Shown here: positions 7,664 through 17,172 of the stretch, piece after piece
Layout: every line of letters begins with the position of its first letter
How positions within the stretch are numbered: the first letter of the stretch is position 1
Assembly: GCA_963811705.1 (NCBI GenBank)
Contig: CAWESL010000015.1
Span: 1 to 64,000 of the forward strand
Direction of reading: 5' to 3'
From: DATJPR01 sp963811705
GTDB taxonomy: Bacteria; Bacteroidota; Ignavibacteria; UBA10030; UBA6906
Length of the DNA stretch: 64,000 nucleotides
The notes under the pieces: model-generated
What the model saw: only the letters and a program-made list of their open reading frames with translations
What the model was told of the DNA's origin: nothing
Databases searched by the model: none
Position numbers and translations under genes: made by a program

Positions 7664-9340
7664 GTGCTCGGTCTCGACTACGGCACTGACTCCGTTCGCT
7701 GTGTTCTCGTCAATGCAGCCGACGGCACGGAGGCGGGGAGCGCAGTGTACGCGTATCCCCGCTGGGCCGCAGGAAAATATTGCGACGCGGAGATGAACAG
7801 GTTCAGGCAGCATCCGCTTGATTACCTCGAGGGACTCGAAGCGACGGTGAAGAGCGTTCTTGCGGGTGCGCCTCCCGGGACGGCGGCGCTCGTCCGCGGC
7901 ATCGCCGTCGATACGACCGGCTCGACACCGGTGGCCGTCGACAGGAACGGAACCCCGCTGGCGCTCCTTCCGGAATTCGCGGACGACCCGAACGGGATGT
8001 TCATCCTGTGGAAGGATCACACGGCGGTCAACGAGGCCGCACTGATCAATGAGGTCGCAAAAACCTGGGGCGGCGAGGACTTCACGAAGTATGAGGGGGC
8101 GGTCTATTCGTCGGAGTGGTTCTGGGCAAAGATCCTCCACGTCATCCGGGAAGATCCAAGGGTGCGCCGCGCGGCATTTTCCTGGGTCGAGCATTGCGAT
8201 TGGATCCCCGCTGTGCTGACAGGAAATCGCGACCCGCTTACGATGAAGAGAAGCCGGTGCGCGGCGGGCCACAAGGCGATGTGGCACCCGGCGTTTCGTG
8301 GACTTCCTTCCAAGGATTTTCTGAAACGGCTCGACATCCATCTGGACGATTTGCGTGATCGTTTGTATGTGGATACGTCGACCAGCGATCAACCTGCCGG
8401 GAACCTTTGCGCCGAATGGGCGACGAAGCTTGGGCTTTCCACTGACGTCGTTGTTGCGGTCGGCGCATTCGACGCGCACATGGGCGCCGTGGGAGGAGAA
8501 ATCGCGCCGTATACCCTGACGAAGATTATGGGCACGTCCACGTGCGATATGATCGTGGCGCCGGCGACGGATATGGAAGGAAAACTCGTCCGGGGAATTT
8601 GCGGCCAGGTCGACGGGTCGATTATACCCGGGATGCTCGGGATGGAAGCCGGGCAATCCGCTTTCGGCGACGTCTATGCGTGGTTCAAAGATCTTCTCCT
8701 CTGGCCCGTGGAGCAACTGGTCGCCCGCTCGAACGTTCTCGACGAGGTCGCGAAGAAGAAACTGATCGACGAAACTTCGGCCACGCTGCTGGAGGAACTG
8801 ACCGGGCAGGCGGCGCGGTTGCCTGTCGACACGACCGGCGTCCTCGCGCTGGATTGGCTCAACGGCCGCCGGACGCCGGATGCGAACCAATTGCTCAAGG
8901 GCGCGATTACCGGTTTGAATCTCGCGAGCGATGCGCCGAAGATCTTCAGGGCGCTGATCGAAGCGACGGCATTCGGGGCGAGAGCGATCGCGGAACGCTT
9001 CCGGTCCGAAGGCGTGCGTATCGATGCAGTCACGGCCCTGGGCGGCGTGGCAAAAAAGTCGCCCGCGGTAATGCAAATCGTCTGCGATGTCATGAATATG
9101 CCGATCCGCGTGCCCCGGTCGGAACAGACCTGCGCGCTCGGCGCGGCGATGTTTGCGGCGGTCGCCGCCGGCATTCACCCGACCGTCGGGGAGGCAATGC
9201 GGGCGATGGGGAGCGGCATGGAACACGAATACCGGCCGGACCCCGCGCGTGCACGGCAGTACGATGTCCTCTACGAGCGCTACCGGGAGCTGGCGACGTT
9301 CATTGAATCGGAAACGATGAAAGTGAAGGTGAACGCATGA
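7664..9340 (+). CDS. araB: Ribulokinase (FGGY family)
   Basis: Phosphorylates L-ribulose to L-ribulose 5-phosphate in the cytoplasm, the second step of L-arabinose catabolism. The 558-residue frame has the FGGY N-terminal LGLDYGTDSVR motif and the ribulokinase signature MGTSTCDMIVAP (near 8529). The C-terminal ALGGVAKKSPAVMQIVCDV nucleotide-binding part (from about 9040) follows. The GTG start at 7664 has no ribosome site. Just upstream, ATG at 7644 would give MTNPPSYVLGLDYG if one C were added to the CCCC run at 7653-7656, so the true start may be hidden by a one-base deletion in a homopolymer. An A-rich heptamer tract abuts this region. The stop overlaps the araD start (ATGA). Confidence 0.9.
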   Translation: MLGLDYGTDSVRCVLVNAADGTEAGSAVYAYPRWAAGKYCDAEMNRFRQHPLDYLEGLEATVKSVLAGAPPGTAALVRGIAVDTTGSTPVAVDRNGTPLALLPEFADDPNGMFILWKDHTAVNEAALINEVAKTWGGEDFTKYEGAVYSSEWFWAKILHVIREDPRVRRAAFSWVEHCDWIPAVLTGNRDPLTMKRSRCAAGHKAMWHPAFRGLPSKDFLKRLDIHLDDLRDRLYVDTSTSDQPAGNLCAEWATKLGLSTDVVVAVGAFDAHMGAVGGEIAPYTLTKIMGTSTCDMIVAPATDMEGKLVRGICGQVDGSIIPGMLGMEAGQSAFGDVYAWFKDLLLWPVEQLVARSNVLDEVAKKKLIDETSATLLEELTGQAARLPVDTTGVLALDWLNGRRTPDANQLLKGAITGLNLASDAPKIFRALIEATAFGARAIAERFRSEGVRIDAVTALGGVAKKSPAVMQIVCDVMNMPIRVPRSEQTCALGAAMFAAVAAGIHPTVGEAMRAMGSGMEHEYRPDPARARQYDVLYERYRELATFIESETMKVKVNA

Positions 9341-10035
9341 GCGCATTTGCAGGATTGAAAGAGCTTGCCTGGACGTACAACCTTGCTCTTGTCCGCCAGG
9401 GCCTCGTGAAACAGACCTTCGGGAACCTGAGCGTCATCGATCGGGAACATGGCGCCGTCGCGATCAAGCCCAGCGGCGTGGCGTACGACGTCTTGAAGCC
9501 GGAGGATATCGTCGTCGTCGATCTGCAAAATACGGTGATCGAGGGCTCGATGCGCCCGTCGTCGGATACGAAGACGCACACGTATCTCTATCGCCATTTT
9601 CCGGGGATCGCGTCCGTCGTCCACACCCACTCGACGTACGCCGTCGCATGGGCCCAGGCGATGAAGCCGGTGCCGATCCTCGGGACGACGCATGCCGATT
9701 ACCTGCCGGAGGATGTTCCCTGCACGAAGATCATGAGCGACCGTGCGATCAAAAAGGATTACGAAGAGGAGACCGGCGCGCAGATCGTGCAGACGTTCGC
9801 GCGACGTTCGTATGCCGATGTTCCGATGGTGCTCGTTGCCGCCCATGGTCCGTTCGCCTGGGGAACGTCTCCCGAGCACGCGGTGCATCATGCGGTGATA
9901 CTGGAGGAACTGGCGCGGATGGCGTATCTCACGCTGCAGATCAACCCGAAAGCGGCACGACTCAAGAAGACGCTGGTGGAGAAGCATTACAAGAGAAAGC
10001 ACGGCGCGAAAGCATATTATGGGCAAACAAGTTGA
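9337..10035 (+). CDS. araD: L-ribulose-5-phosphate 4-epimerase
   Basis: Converts L-ribulose 5-phosphate to D-xylulose 5-phosphate, feeding the pentose phosphate pathway. The 232-residue protein is full length for class II aldolase-type AraD. It has FGNLS near residue 28, KPSGVAYD near 46, the zinc-binding HTHS near 95-98, and AAHGPFAWG with a further His near 171. The ATG overlaps the araB stop, which implies translational coupling. A Tyr near residue 226 (HGAKAYYG) matches the family's C-terminal catalytic tyrosine region. Firm assignment. Confidence 0.95.
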   Translation: MSAFAGLKELAWTYNLALVRQGLVKQTFGNLSVIDREHGAVAIKPSGVAYDVLKPEDIVVVDLQNTVIEGSMRPSSDTKTHTYLYRHFPGIASVVHTHSTYAVAWAQAMKPVPILGTTHADYLPEDVPCTKIMSDRAIKKDYEEETGAQIVQTFARRSYADVPMVLVAAHGPFAWGTSPEHAVHHAVILEELARMAYLTLQINPKAARLKKTLVEKHYKRKHGAKAYYGQTS

Positions 10036-10099
10036 ACTCACCCCCTCTCCCCCTCCCCCCTTCGCGTGAAGGTCAGAGGGGGGCGACGGGGGATGAGTT
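10036..10099. terminator. C/G-rich hairpin between convergent araD and esterase genes
   Basis: Left arm CCCCCTCTCCCCCTCC-type sequence ending in CCTTC and right arm beginning GAAGG and continuing into GGGGGG, around a GCGT loop. The outer parts (CTCACCCCC and GGGGGATGAG) also pair. It exactly fills the 64-base spacer between the two convergent stop codons. It therefore probably serves as a two-way 3' end for both transcripts, although no U-tract is present. It is related in composition to the element at 360-447. Confidence 0.5.
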
Positions 10100-12010
10100 C
10101 TACTTGGCGGCAAGCTGTGTTAACCATGTTCTGTATCGTGTCTGCACCTCCGCCGACGGGCTTTCGTGTCCTTTTCCTCCTTCCCGGTGATACTCCACAA
10201 TCGCCCCGACCTGACGGAGATCGGCGACGAGGCGGTCGGTCTCTTCGACGGGACAGTTTCTGTCTCTCCCGCCATGAAAGATGAACATCCTCATCCCTTT
10301 GAACGGCGCGAGAGCCGCGGGATCGGTGAAATCAGGGAAACCGGCCCCGAGCCAGCGGGTGGCGAGGTTGGGCGATCCGGAGAACACCGCAAGAGCGCGA
10401 AACCTGCGCGGCATCGCGACGAAGGTGCGATAGACGCCGTAGCCTCCCATCGAGAATCCGCTGAGGATAATCCGCGTCGTGTCGATCGTGTAGTTCCGGC
10501 AGACGTCGTCGATGGCTTCACGGATATCGTCCTGTGCATAGTCGGTGGTATAGGCATTCGACGTGCCGCGGCCGAACGGCGCGAGCCGGATGAAGCCGTC
10601 GTCGATGGTGTCACGATCGAAGATCCCCTGGTCATCCTCGCCGCTCCCGTGAAGATACACAAGCAGCGGCGCCGGTGTTGTCGATGAATAGGAGCGGGGG
10701 ATCCTGACGGAATACGGTTGCAGCGTGCCGTCCAGGTCCGATCGGTAGGCGCGGCGAAACGCCCCGGTCTGATGTGCAAGCGCGTCGTCACCCCGTTGCG
10801 CACCTTCGAGCAGCGAACTGAGCAGGACGATACGGCCGAGAGCTCCCCGCCCGGTGTCGTAGCTCTTCAATGCCTCAAATTCCGTCGCGAGCTGTTCGAG
10901 AAGAAACTGCAGGGTGTTGGCGGAGCCGGAGCTGAGCAATGCACGCGCACGATCGAGTTGCGCCGCCCATGCAGCGCGATCAAAGCGGGGGAGCACGGTC
11001 AGCGGAGACTCCCCTGCGATTGGAGGAACGCGGCCCGACCATCGGACGGAATATGTCCCGGGCAGCAGCGTGACCGGTCCGATCGCGACGCGTTCATGGT
11101 TCGGCGGAGGCGGGAGGAGCACGTTCACGTTGCGGGTCAGGCAGACCGTCGAGTCGTTGTTGACGATCTCGAACCGCAACGGTTCTGCATGATGCGAAGG
11201 CGCAATGCCGGCCACGATCGCCCGCAGGGTATCGAGGGGAAAGAGATGGTTCGCCGAGAGGGCCACGGCCAATGCCGGGTGTGCATCCCTTCCCGGCGGC
11301 GCGAATCGCAGCGACGAGGAGAGCCGGGGGTGCTGTTCCGATTGAATCTGCTCATCGAGCACAACAAAATGATAGGCCTTCTCTTTGTCCCCCGATGCTT
11401 CGACGAGGCAGAGGTTAAATCCGATCGAGTCGAGGAGCCACGGATGATAGGGTGGGATGGATCGCCACGGCAGAAAGAGCTCGAACATGCTCGAAGCCCC
11501 TTGCATCCCGGCTGCAAGCTCCGTCAACTTGAGCGGGGTGAAGGCGAGATCGACATTCCGGTACCACACGAAGGCTTTTCGTCTTGTAGAGTCAAGCGGG
11601 GAAAAAGCGAGAACGAGGAATTCGCGTGTTGAGGGTTCTCCCGGGGTGGGAATCGCCAGGACCAGATGGAATCCGTCGCCGTTCTGATAGGCGCGATCGC
11701 GGGAGACCAGTCGATCTTTGAAAATTTCTATCGCGAGATACAACCCTTCACCGGTGTAGCCGAGTCTATAGGAACAAGGATGGACCGCGGCACCCGGGGA
11801 GGTTGTCTCGACGGTGTCGAAGCTCCTTTGCGGGAGCGCACGGCATTCCGGATCGAGCGAACCGTCGATGACGGGCTTCGCCGAAAGGAAGTCCACCGGC
11901 TGCAGGGGTCGGGTCTCGATGCCCGGCGCTTCCTGAGAGTACGCGAACGAACAAAAGAGGGCGGGCAGGAGAAGCGTACCAAGGGCGCTGCGAATATTCC
12001 GGGTTTTCAT
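10100..12010 (-). CDS. Secreted CBM9-like / esterase fusion (PHB-depolymerase or acetyl/feruloyl-esterase type)
   Basis: A 636-residue exported protein. Residues 1-25 are a signal peptide. Residues about 35-240 look like a CBM9-type beta-sandwich (PVIDGSLDPEC, YTGEGLYLAIEIFKDRL, GDGFHLVLAI). Residues about 400-636 form an alpha/beta hydrolase of the LpqC/feruloyl-esterase kind: LLVYLHGSGEDD (oxyanion region), nucleophile Ser in GFSMGGYG, Asp in HGGRDRNCP, and His in GGKGHESP. All three catalytic residues are present. It probably removes acyl groups from plant or microbial polysaccharide while the N-terminal module holds the substrate. It is convergent with araD and divergent from the MFS gene. 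No clear ribosome site precedes the ATG. The exact ester substrate is unknown. Confidence 0.75.
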   Translation of the reverse strand: MKTRNIRSALGTLLLPALFCSFAYSQEAPGIETRPLQPVDFLSAKPVIDGSLDPECRALPQRSFDTVETTSPGAAVHPCSYRLGYTGEGLYLAIEIFKDRLVSRDRAYQNGDGFHLVLAIPTPGEPSTREFLVLAFSPLDSTRRKAFVWYRNVDLAFTPLKLTELAAGMQGASSMFELFLPWRSIPPYHPWLLDSIGFNLCLVEASGDKEKAYHFVVLDEQIQSEQHPRLSSSLRFAPPGRDAHPALAVALSANHLFPLDTLRAIVAGIAPSHHAEPLRFEIVNNDSTVCLTRNVNVLLPPPPNHERVAIGPVTLLPGTYSVRWSGRVPPIAGESPLTVLPRFDRAAWAAQLDRARALLSSGSANTLQFLLEQLATEFEALKSYDTGRGALGRIVLLSSLLEGAQRGDDALAHQTGAFRRAYRSDLDGTLQPYSVRIPRSYSSTTPAPLLVYLHGSGEDDQGIFDRDTIDDGFIRLAPFGRGTSNAYTTDYAQDDIREAIDDVCRNYTIDTTRIILSGFSMGGYGVYRTFVAMPRRFRALAVFSGSPNLATRWLGAGFPDFTDPAALAPFKGMRMFIFHGGRDRNCPVEETDRLVADLRQVGAIVEYHREGGKGHESPSAEVQTRYRTWLTQLAAK

Positions 12011-12239
12011 GATGGAAAGGAGCCAGGCTGGTTGATAGGCAAGCGGTGAACGCGGTTCACACTGACATATTTACGTTTTTCCTTGATTTTTGATACAGAG
12101 ACGTCGCAGCGAGTTTGAAACCCCGTCACATTCGTCTAAATCTCATGATGCTCTTGAGTCTGAATCCTATTTGATGTTAATTGGTTGGATTGTACAACTA
12201 ATAGCCCCACCAACTGAATTTTCATAAATTCGCATCGGA

Positions 12240-13547
12240 ATGCCAGAGCCCGCCATCGATTCGACCGAACAAACAATCCGCCCCAAGCTATGGGTGCCGA
12301 CGCTGTACTTCGCCGAAGGACTGCCGTTCGTCGCCATCGCCGTCGTATCCACGCTCATGTTCAAGAGCATGGGAATCAGCGACGCGCAGATCGCGATGTG
12401 GACGTCGATTGTGATGATCCCCTGGACGCTCAAGCCGCTCTGGGGACCAGTGCTCGAGATGTTCAAGACGAAGAAGTACTTCGTCGTCGCGACGCAATTT
12501 CTCGGGGGCGTCTGTTTCGGACTGGTGGCCCTGACGCTTCCCCTTCCCGATTTCTTCCGCTATTCGCTCGCGTTGCTCGCCGTCATCGCCTTCAACGGCG
12601 CGACGCACGACATCGCGGCCGACGGCGTTTACATCAACGTCCTCTCCGAAAAGCTCCAGGCCCGGTACGTCGGATGGCAGGGGGCCGCCTACAACATTGC
12701 GAAGATCTTCTCGCAGGGGCTCCTCGTCTATATCGCCGGGCAGCTCGAAACCAGCATCGGGGTCGTCCACGCCTGGATGGCGGTGATGATCTCGTTCGGC
12801 GTCATTCTCGTCGCGCTCAGCTTCTACCACGCGCGCGTCCTGCCCTCCGGCGGTGCGGCAAGCAACGTGCGATCGCTCAAGGAGGGGTTTGCGAATTTCT
12901 GGGACGTGGTGCGCACCTTCTTCGAGAAGCGCTACATCCTCTGGGGCATCGCCTTCATCGTGCTCTACCGGTTTGCGGAAGGACAGGCGATCAAGATCGT
13001 GCCGCTCTTCTTCAAGGCGGCGCGGGAACATGGCGGCCTCGGCCTCTCGACCTCGGAGATCGGCATCGTGTACGGGACGTTCGGCGCGGCGGCGTTCGTC
13101 CTCGGCTCCATCATCGCCGGCTACTTCACGGCCGGCCGCGGTCTCCGGAAATCGCTCTTCGTCCTCTGCTGCTTTTTCAACATCCCGTTCGTCGTGTACG
13201 CGTTCCTCGCCATCACCATGCCGACCAGTCTCATCGTCATCGGCACGGCGGTGGTCTTCGAGTATTTCGGCTACGGCTTCGGGTTTGTCGGCCTGATCCT
13301 CTTCATGATGCAGCAGATCGCGCCCGGGAAATACAAGATGGCGCATTACGCCTTTGCCACCGCAATCATGAACCTCGGCATCAACATCCCCTCCATGCTC
13401 AGCGGGTTCGTCAGTGACTGGCTCGGCTACCGCGGCTTCTTCATCTGGGTGATGATCGCGACCATCCCGTCGTTTCTCATGACGTGGTTCGTTCCGTTCC
13501 GCGAGACGGAATCGCAGGACGCCAACCCCGCACCGGGCGAAGCATGA
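12240..13547 (+). CDS. AmpG-like MFS transporter
   Basis: A 435-residue inner-membrane carrier with 12 predicted helices, resembling the AmpG branch of the major facilitator superfamily (LYFAEGLPFVAIAVVSTLMFKSMGIS at residues 20-45, then WTLKPLWGPVLE). AmpG imports GlcNAc-anhydroMurNAc muropeptides. Here the start codon of a GH18 chitinase overlaps the stop codon (ATGA), and a GH94 phosphorylase follows. Import of chitin-derived GlcNAc oligosaccharides or cell-wall disaccharides is therefore the best inference. The substrate is not readable from the sequence. It is divergent from the esterase across a 229-base AT-rich spacer that should hold both promoters. Confidence 0.8.
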   Translation: MPEPAIDSTEQTIRPKLWVPTLYFAEGLPFVAIAVVSTLMFKSMGISDAQIAMWTSIVMIPWTLKPLWGPVLEMFKTKKYFVVATQFLGGVCFGLVALTLPLPDFFRYSLALLAVIAFNGATHDIAADGVYINVLSEKLQARYVGWQGAAYNIAKIFSQGLLVYIAGQLETSIGVVHAWMAVMISFGVILVALSFYHARVLPSGGAASNVRSLKEGFANFWDVVRTFFEKRYILWGIAFIVLYRFAEGQAIKIVPLFFKAAREHGGLGLSTSEIGIVYGTFGAAAFVLGSIIAGYFTAGRGLRKSLFVLCCFFNIPFVVYAFLAITMPTSLIVIGTAVVFEYFGYGFGFVGLILFMMQQIAPGKYKMAHYAFATAIMNLGINIPSMLSGFVSDWLGYRGFFIWVMIATIPSFLMTWFVPFRETESQDANPAPGEA

Positions 13548-14707
13548 AACCACTCCTCGTGACGGCACTGCTCTCGCTGGCATGTGTGCGCGTTGCCTCG
13601 GCCCAGCCGCCGCAAAAAGAAATCATCGGATATTTCCCTTCGTGGAAATGGCATGCGACGGACGTCCGCCTTCGGCCGTCCGCCATTCCCTATGAAAAAT
13701 TGACCGCGGTCAATTATGCCTTCTTCGCGCCGCGGGCTGACGGAAGCATTGCGGGGATCGACTCCACCGGCGATGCGCTCTATCTCCGGTGCGGCGGCGA
13801 TTCCGACCTCGTCTCGCTCGCACACCGCAAAAACGTGAAGGTGTTGCTCTCCATCGGCGGCTGGGAGGATTCGGACAATTTCCCGCGCGTGGCGTCGTCC
13901 GACACGCTCCGCGCGGCCTTCGCTCATGCGTGCGTCGATGCGATGCGGCAATTTCGATTCGACGGCATCGACATCGACTGGGAATTTCCGGGGCTGCCGG
14001 ACCACCACGGGACTCCGGCCGATTCCCACAACTATACCATGCTCCTCCGGGCATTGCGCGACTCCGTGGATGGCTACGGCCGCTCGATCGCAAGACGCTG
14101 TCTCCTCACGGCCGCGCTCCCCGCAGGCCCGGTCCTCGCGGGCAACTTCGAAATGCCGGAAGTCAACGGCCTCCTGGATCTGCTGAACATCATGACGTAT
14201 GACTTTTCGGGCTCGTGGGACCCCCTGGCATATTACAACAGCCCGCTCTACGCGCCGGCCGGCATCGACAGCACGCGGTCGGTCGCAGGCGCATTTTCGC
14301 TGTACCACACGACCCTGAACGTCCCCGCGGACAAGATCACGCTCGGCGTGCCGTTCTACGGGCACACATTCACGAACTGCTCCGCTCCTTTCACTCCCCA
14401 CGGCGCCGCCGACACGGTGCATTTCTCAAAGAGGGGCGCGTTCTACTCGGCGATTGTCGGCGTGATGTCCCATTGCATCAGACACTGGGATGAACGGGCG
14501 CAGGTCCCGTACCTGACCTGTCCGGACTGGAACCTGCTGATCTCCTACGATGACGAACAATCCGTCCGCGCGAAGGCGGACTACGTCCTCGCGAACAATG
14601 CGCGCGGCGTGATCATCTGGGAATTGACCGGCGACGTGATGCCGGACGGAACGACGCCGCTGCTGGATGTGCTTGCCGCGACGCTGGGCGGCGACAAAGA
14701 TCATTAG
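13544..14707 (+). CDS. Secreted GH18 chitinase (first of three)
   Basis: A 387-residue enzyme expected to cleave beta-1,4-GlcNAc polymers. The ATG at 13544 overlaps the MFS stop. Residues 1-20 are a signal peptide. The barrel carries KVLLSIGGW near 99-107 and DGIDIDWE near 140-147, with Glu147 as the proton donor and Asp145 before it. Further motifs are the MTYDFSG strand and the FYGHTF and IIWELTGD segments. There is no T9SS sorting domain, unlike the second GH18, so it is probably periplasmic. The operon with the importer suggests processing of oligosaccharides just outside the inner membrane. Confidence 0.92.
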   Translation: MKPLLVTALLSLACVRVASAQPPQKEIIGYFPSWKWHATDVRLRPSAIPYEKLTAVNYAFFAPRADGSIAGIDSTGDALYLRCGGDSDLVSLAHRKNVKVLLSIGGWEDSDNFPRVASSDTLRAAFAHACVDAMRQFRFDGIDIDWEFPGLPDHHGTPADSHNYTMLLRALRDSVDGYGRSIARRCLLTAALPAGPVLAGNFEMPEVNGLLDLLNIMTYDFSGSWDPLAYYNSPLYAPAGIDSTRSVAGAFSLYHTTLNVPADKITLGVPFYGHTFTNCSAPFTPHGAADTVHFSKRGAFYSAIVGVMSHCIRHWDERAQVPYLTCPDWNLLISYDDEQSVRAKADYVLANNARGVIIWELTGDVMPDGTTPLLDVLAATLGGDKDH

Positions 14708-14726
14708 CCGACCGATGACGGCGATC

Positions 14727-14747
14727 CATTGACTTTCGACCATTGAT
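14727..14747. repeat. Short heptamer tract before the GH94 gene
   Basis: Three contiguous seven-base units, CATTGAC, TTTCGAC and CATTGAT, in the 58-base spacer between the chitinase and the phosphorylase. The match to the other heptamer tracts in this window is in period and position (intergenic) rather than exact sequence. Confidence 0.4.
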
Positions 14748-14765
14748 TCTTAAACGGAGTTCCCC

Positions 14766-17163
14766 ATGCGGTACGGCCACTTTGATGACGAGAACCAGGA
14801 ATATGTCGTCGATCGACCCGACGTTCCTGTCTCGTGGACAAACTATCTCGGTGTCAAAGATCTTTGCACTGTTGTGTCGCAGAACGCCGGCGGCTACGCA
14901 TTCTACAAAAGCGCCGAGCATCACCGGATCACGCGCTTCCGGCAGAACGGGATTCCGCTCGACCGCCCGGGGCATTACGTCTATGTCCGCGACGACGACA
15001 CGGGGGAATTCTGGTCGATCTCCTGGCAGCCGGTCGGGAAGGAGCTGACGAAAGCGAAGTATGAATGCCGCCACGGACTCTCGTACTCCCGTTTCCGGTG
15101 CGAGTACAATGACGTTCAGGCGGATCAATTGCTTTTCATTCCGGTTGAGGACGACGTCGAGCTCTGGGATGTCAGGCTTCGCAACGCGGGGGCGCGCCCG
15201 CGAAAGCTGAGCGTCTTCGCCTATCTCGAATTCTCGTTTCACCACATCGAGATCGACAACCAGAATCTGCAGATGTCGCTGTACGCGAGCGGATCGAATT
15301 ACGCCGACGGGATCATCGAATACGATTTCTTCTATGAACCGTGGACCTACCATTACTTTGCCGTCAGCGTTTCGCCGGACAGTTTCGACAGTGTTCGCGA
15401 CACGTTTGTCGGACCCTACCGGACGGAGACGGATCCGCTGGCCGTCGCGAACGGCGTCTGCAGCAACAGCGTTGAGCTCGGCGGAAATCACTGCGGCGCC
15501 CTTCACAAGCGGGTTGTCCTGCAGCCCGGAGAGGAATCGCGGCTGGTGTTCATGCTCGGCCCCGGTCCGCGGGGCGTCGGCAAAACGATGCGGACGAAAT
15601 ACAGCGACCCCCGGACGGTCGATGCGGCGTTCGTGCAGCTGAAGGAGTACTGGAAGGCGAAGCGGTCGATGTTCCAGTGTGCGACGCCGAACCCCGGCAT
15701 GAATTCGATGGTCAACACCTGGACGCTCTACCAGTCGGAGACCTGCGTCGTCTGGTCGAGGTTTGCGTCGTTCGTCGAAGTCGGAGGCAGGACCGGTCTC
15801 GGGTACCGCGACACTTCCCAGGATGTCATGGCGGTCCCGCATACGAATCCTGCGAAGGTGAAACAACGGCTGCTGGAACTGCTCCACGGTCAGGTGAGCC
15901 AGGGATACGGGCTCCACCTGTTCGACCCCGACGTGTTTGCTCCGCGGGAAGACAAACTCCCCGGGGTCAAACTGCCGACGGTCGTCCCGACGCCGAGCGC
16001 CGCCGATATCATCCACGGGCTGGACGACACCTGTTCCGACGATGCACTCTGGATCATCCCCTCGATCTGCGAGTATGTCAAGGAGACCGGCGAGGTCGGC
16101 TTTCTGGATCACACGGTCCCGTTCGCCGACAAAGGCGAGGCCACCGTCTACGAACACATGAAACGCTCGCTGAACTTCTCGGCGGAGCAAATCGGCCGGA
16201 CGGGGATCTGCAAAGGGTTGCGCGCCGACTGGAACGACTGTCTGAACCTTGGCGGCGGCGAGAGTGCGATGGTGTCGTTCCTGCACCACTGGGCGCTGAC
16301 GCATTTCATCGAAGCGGCGGAGTATCTCGGGCGGAAGGACGACGTCAAGAGCTATTCCGCGATGGCCGCGCAAGTGCGCAGCGCGTGCGAGAAGGAGCTC
16401 TGGGACGGGGAATGGTACATCAGGGGAATCACGAAGAAGGGCGAGAAGATCGGCTCGCACAAGAACAGCCGAAGGGAAGATCTTTCTTGAGAGCAACAGT
16501 TGGGCGGTGACGTCGGACGCGGTTTCCCGTGAGCGGGGAACCCAGTGCATGGACGCCGTGTACAAGCACCTCTTCTCGAAGTACGGCATCCATCTCGTCT
16601 GGCCGACGTTTTCGAAACCCGATGATGATATCGGCTACATCACGCGCGTCTACAAGGGGATCAAGGAGAACGGGGCGATCTTCAGTCATTCCAACCCCTG
16701 GGCCATCGTCGCCGAGTGCAAGCTCGGACGCGGCAACCGGGCGATGGAGTTCTACAATTCCCAGCTTCCGTACCATCAGAACGACATCATTGAGATCCGG
16801 CAATCGGAACCGTACTCGTATTGTCAATTCATCATGGGGAGGGACCACACGGCATTCGGGCGGGCGCGTCATCCGTGGCTCACGGGGAGCGCCGGATGGG
16901 CGTACATTGCAGCGACACATTGGATCCTCGGGGTCAGGCCCGGGTTCAACGGGCTGGTGGTCGATCCGTGCATTCCCGCCGAGTGGAAGGAATTCAGCGT
17001 CGAGCGACGTTGGCGTGGGGCGGACTATGCAATCACGGTGAAGAATCCAAAGGGGGTGCAGAAGGGGGTCTCGTCGGTAGCGCTCAACGGCAAGGCGTCG
17101 ACGATGCCGCTTCCGGTACAGGAGGCGGGGACGAAGAATGCAGTTGTTGTGACCATGGGTTGA
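14766..17163 (+). CDS. GH94 phosphorylase, chitobiose/cellobiose type (one frameshift)
   Basis: Cytoplasmic (no signal peptide) inverting phosphorylase that splits a beta-linked disaccharide with phosphate to give sugar 1-phosphate plus free sugar. The N-terminal beta-sandwich (YGHFDDENQEYVV, WTNYLG) leads into the alpha-barrel with GRTGLGYRDTSQDVM and KGLRADWNDCLNLGGGES; the general-acid Asp lies in this motif (Asp488). The C-terminal part has EPYSYCQFIMGRDH and GWAYIAATHWILGVRP. A single extra base near 16470 (AGCCGAA) breaks the frame; removing it gives NSEGKIFLESN and about 798 residues, the usual GH94 length. Linkage to GH18, GH3 and an AmpG-like importer favours N,N'-diacetylchitobiose as substrate. 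Cellobiose is the alternative. Confidence 0.85.
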
Positions 17164-17172
17164 AAAAAATGT

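Noticed and set aside
13484..13543. Longer start for the first GH18 gene
   Set aside because: The extension overlaps the MFS coding region and has no signal peptide character; the ATGA overlap start gives a proper signal peptide.
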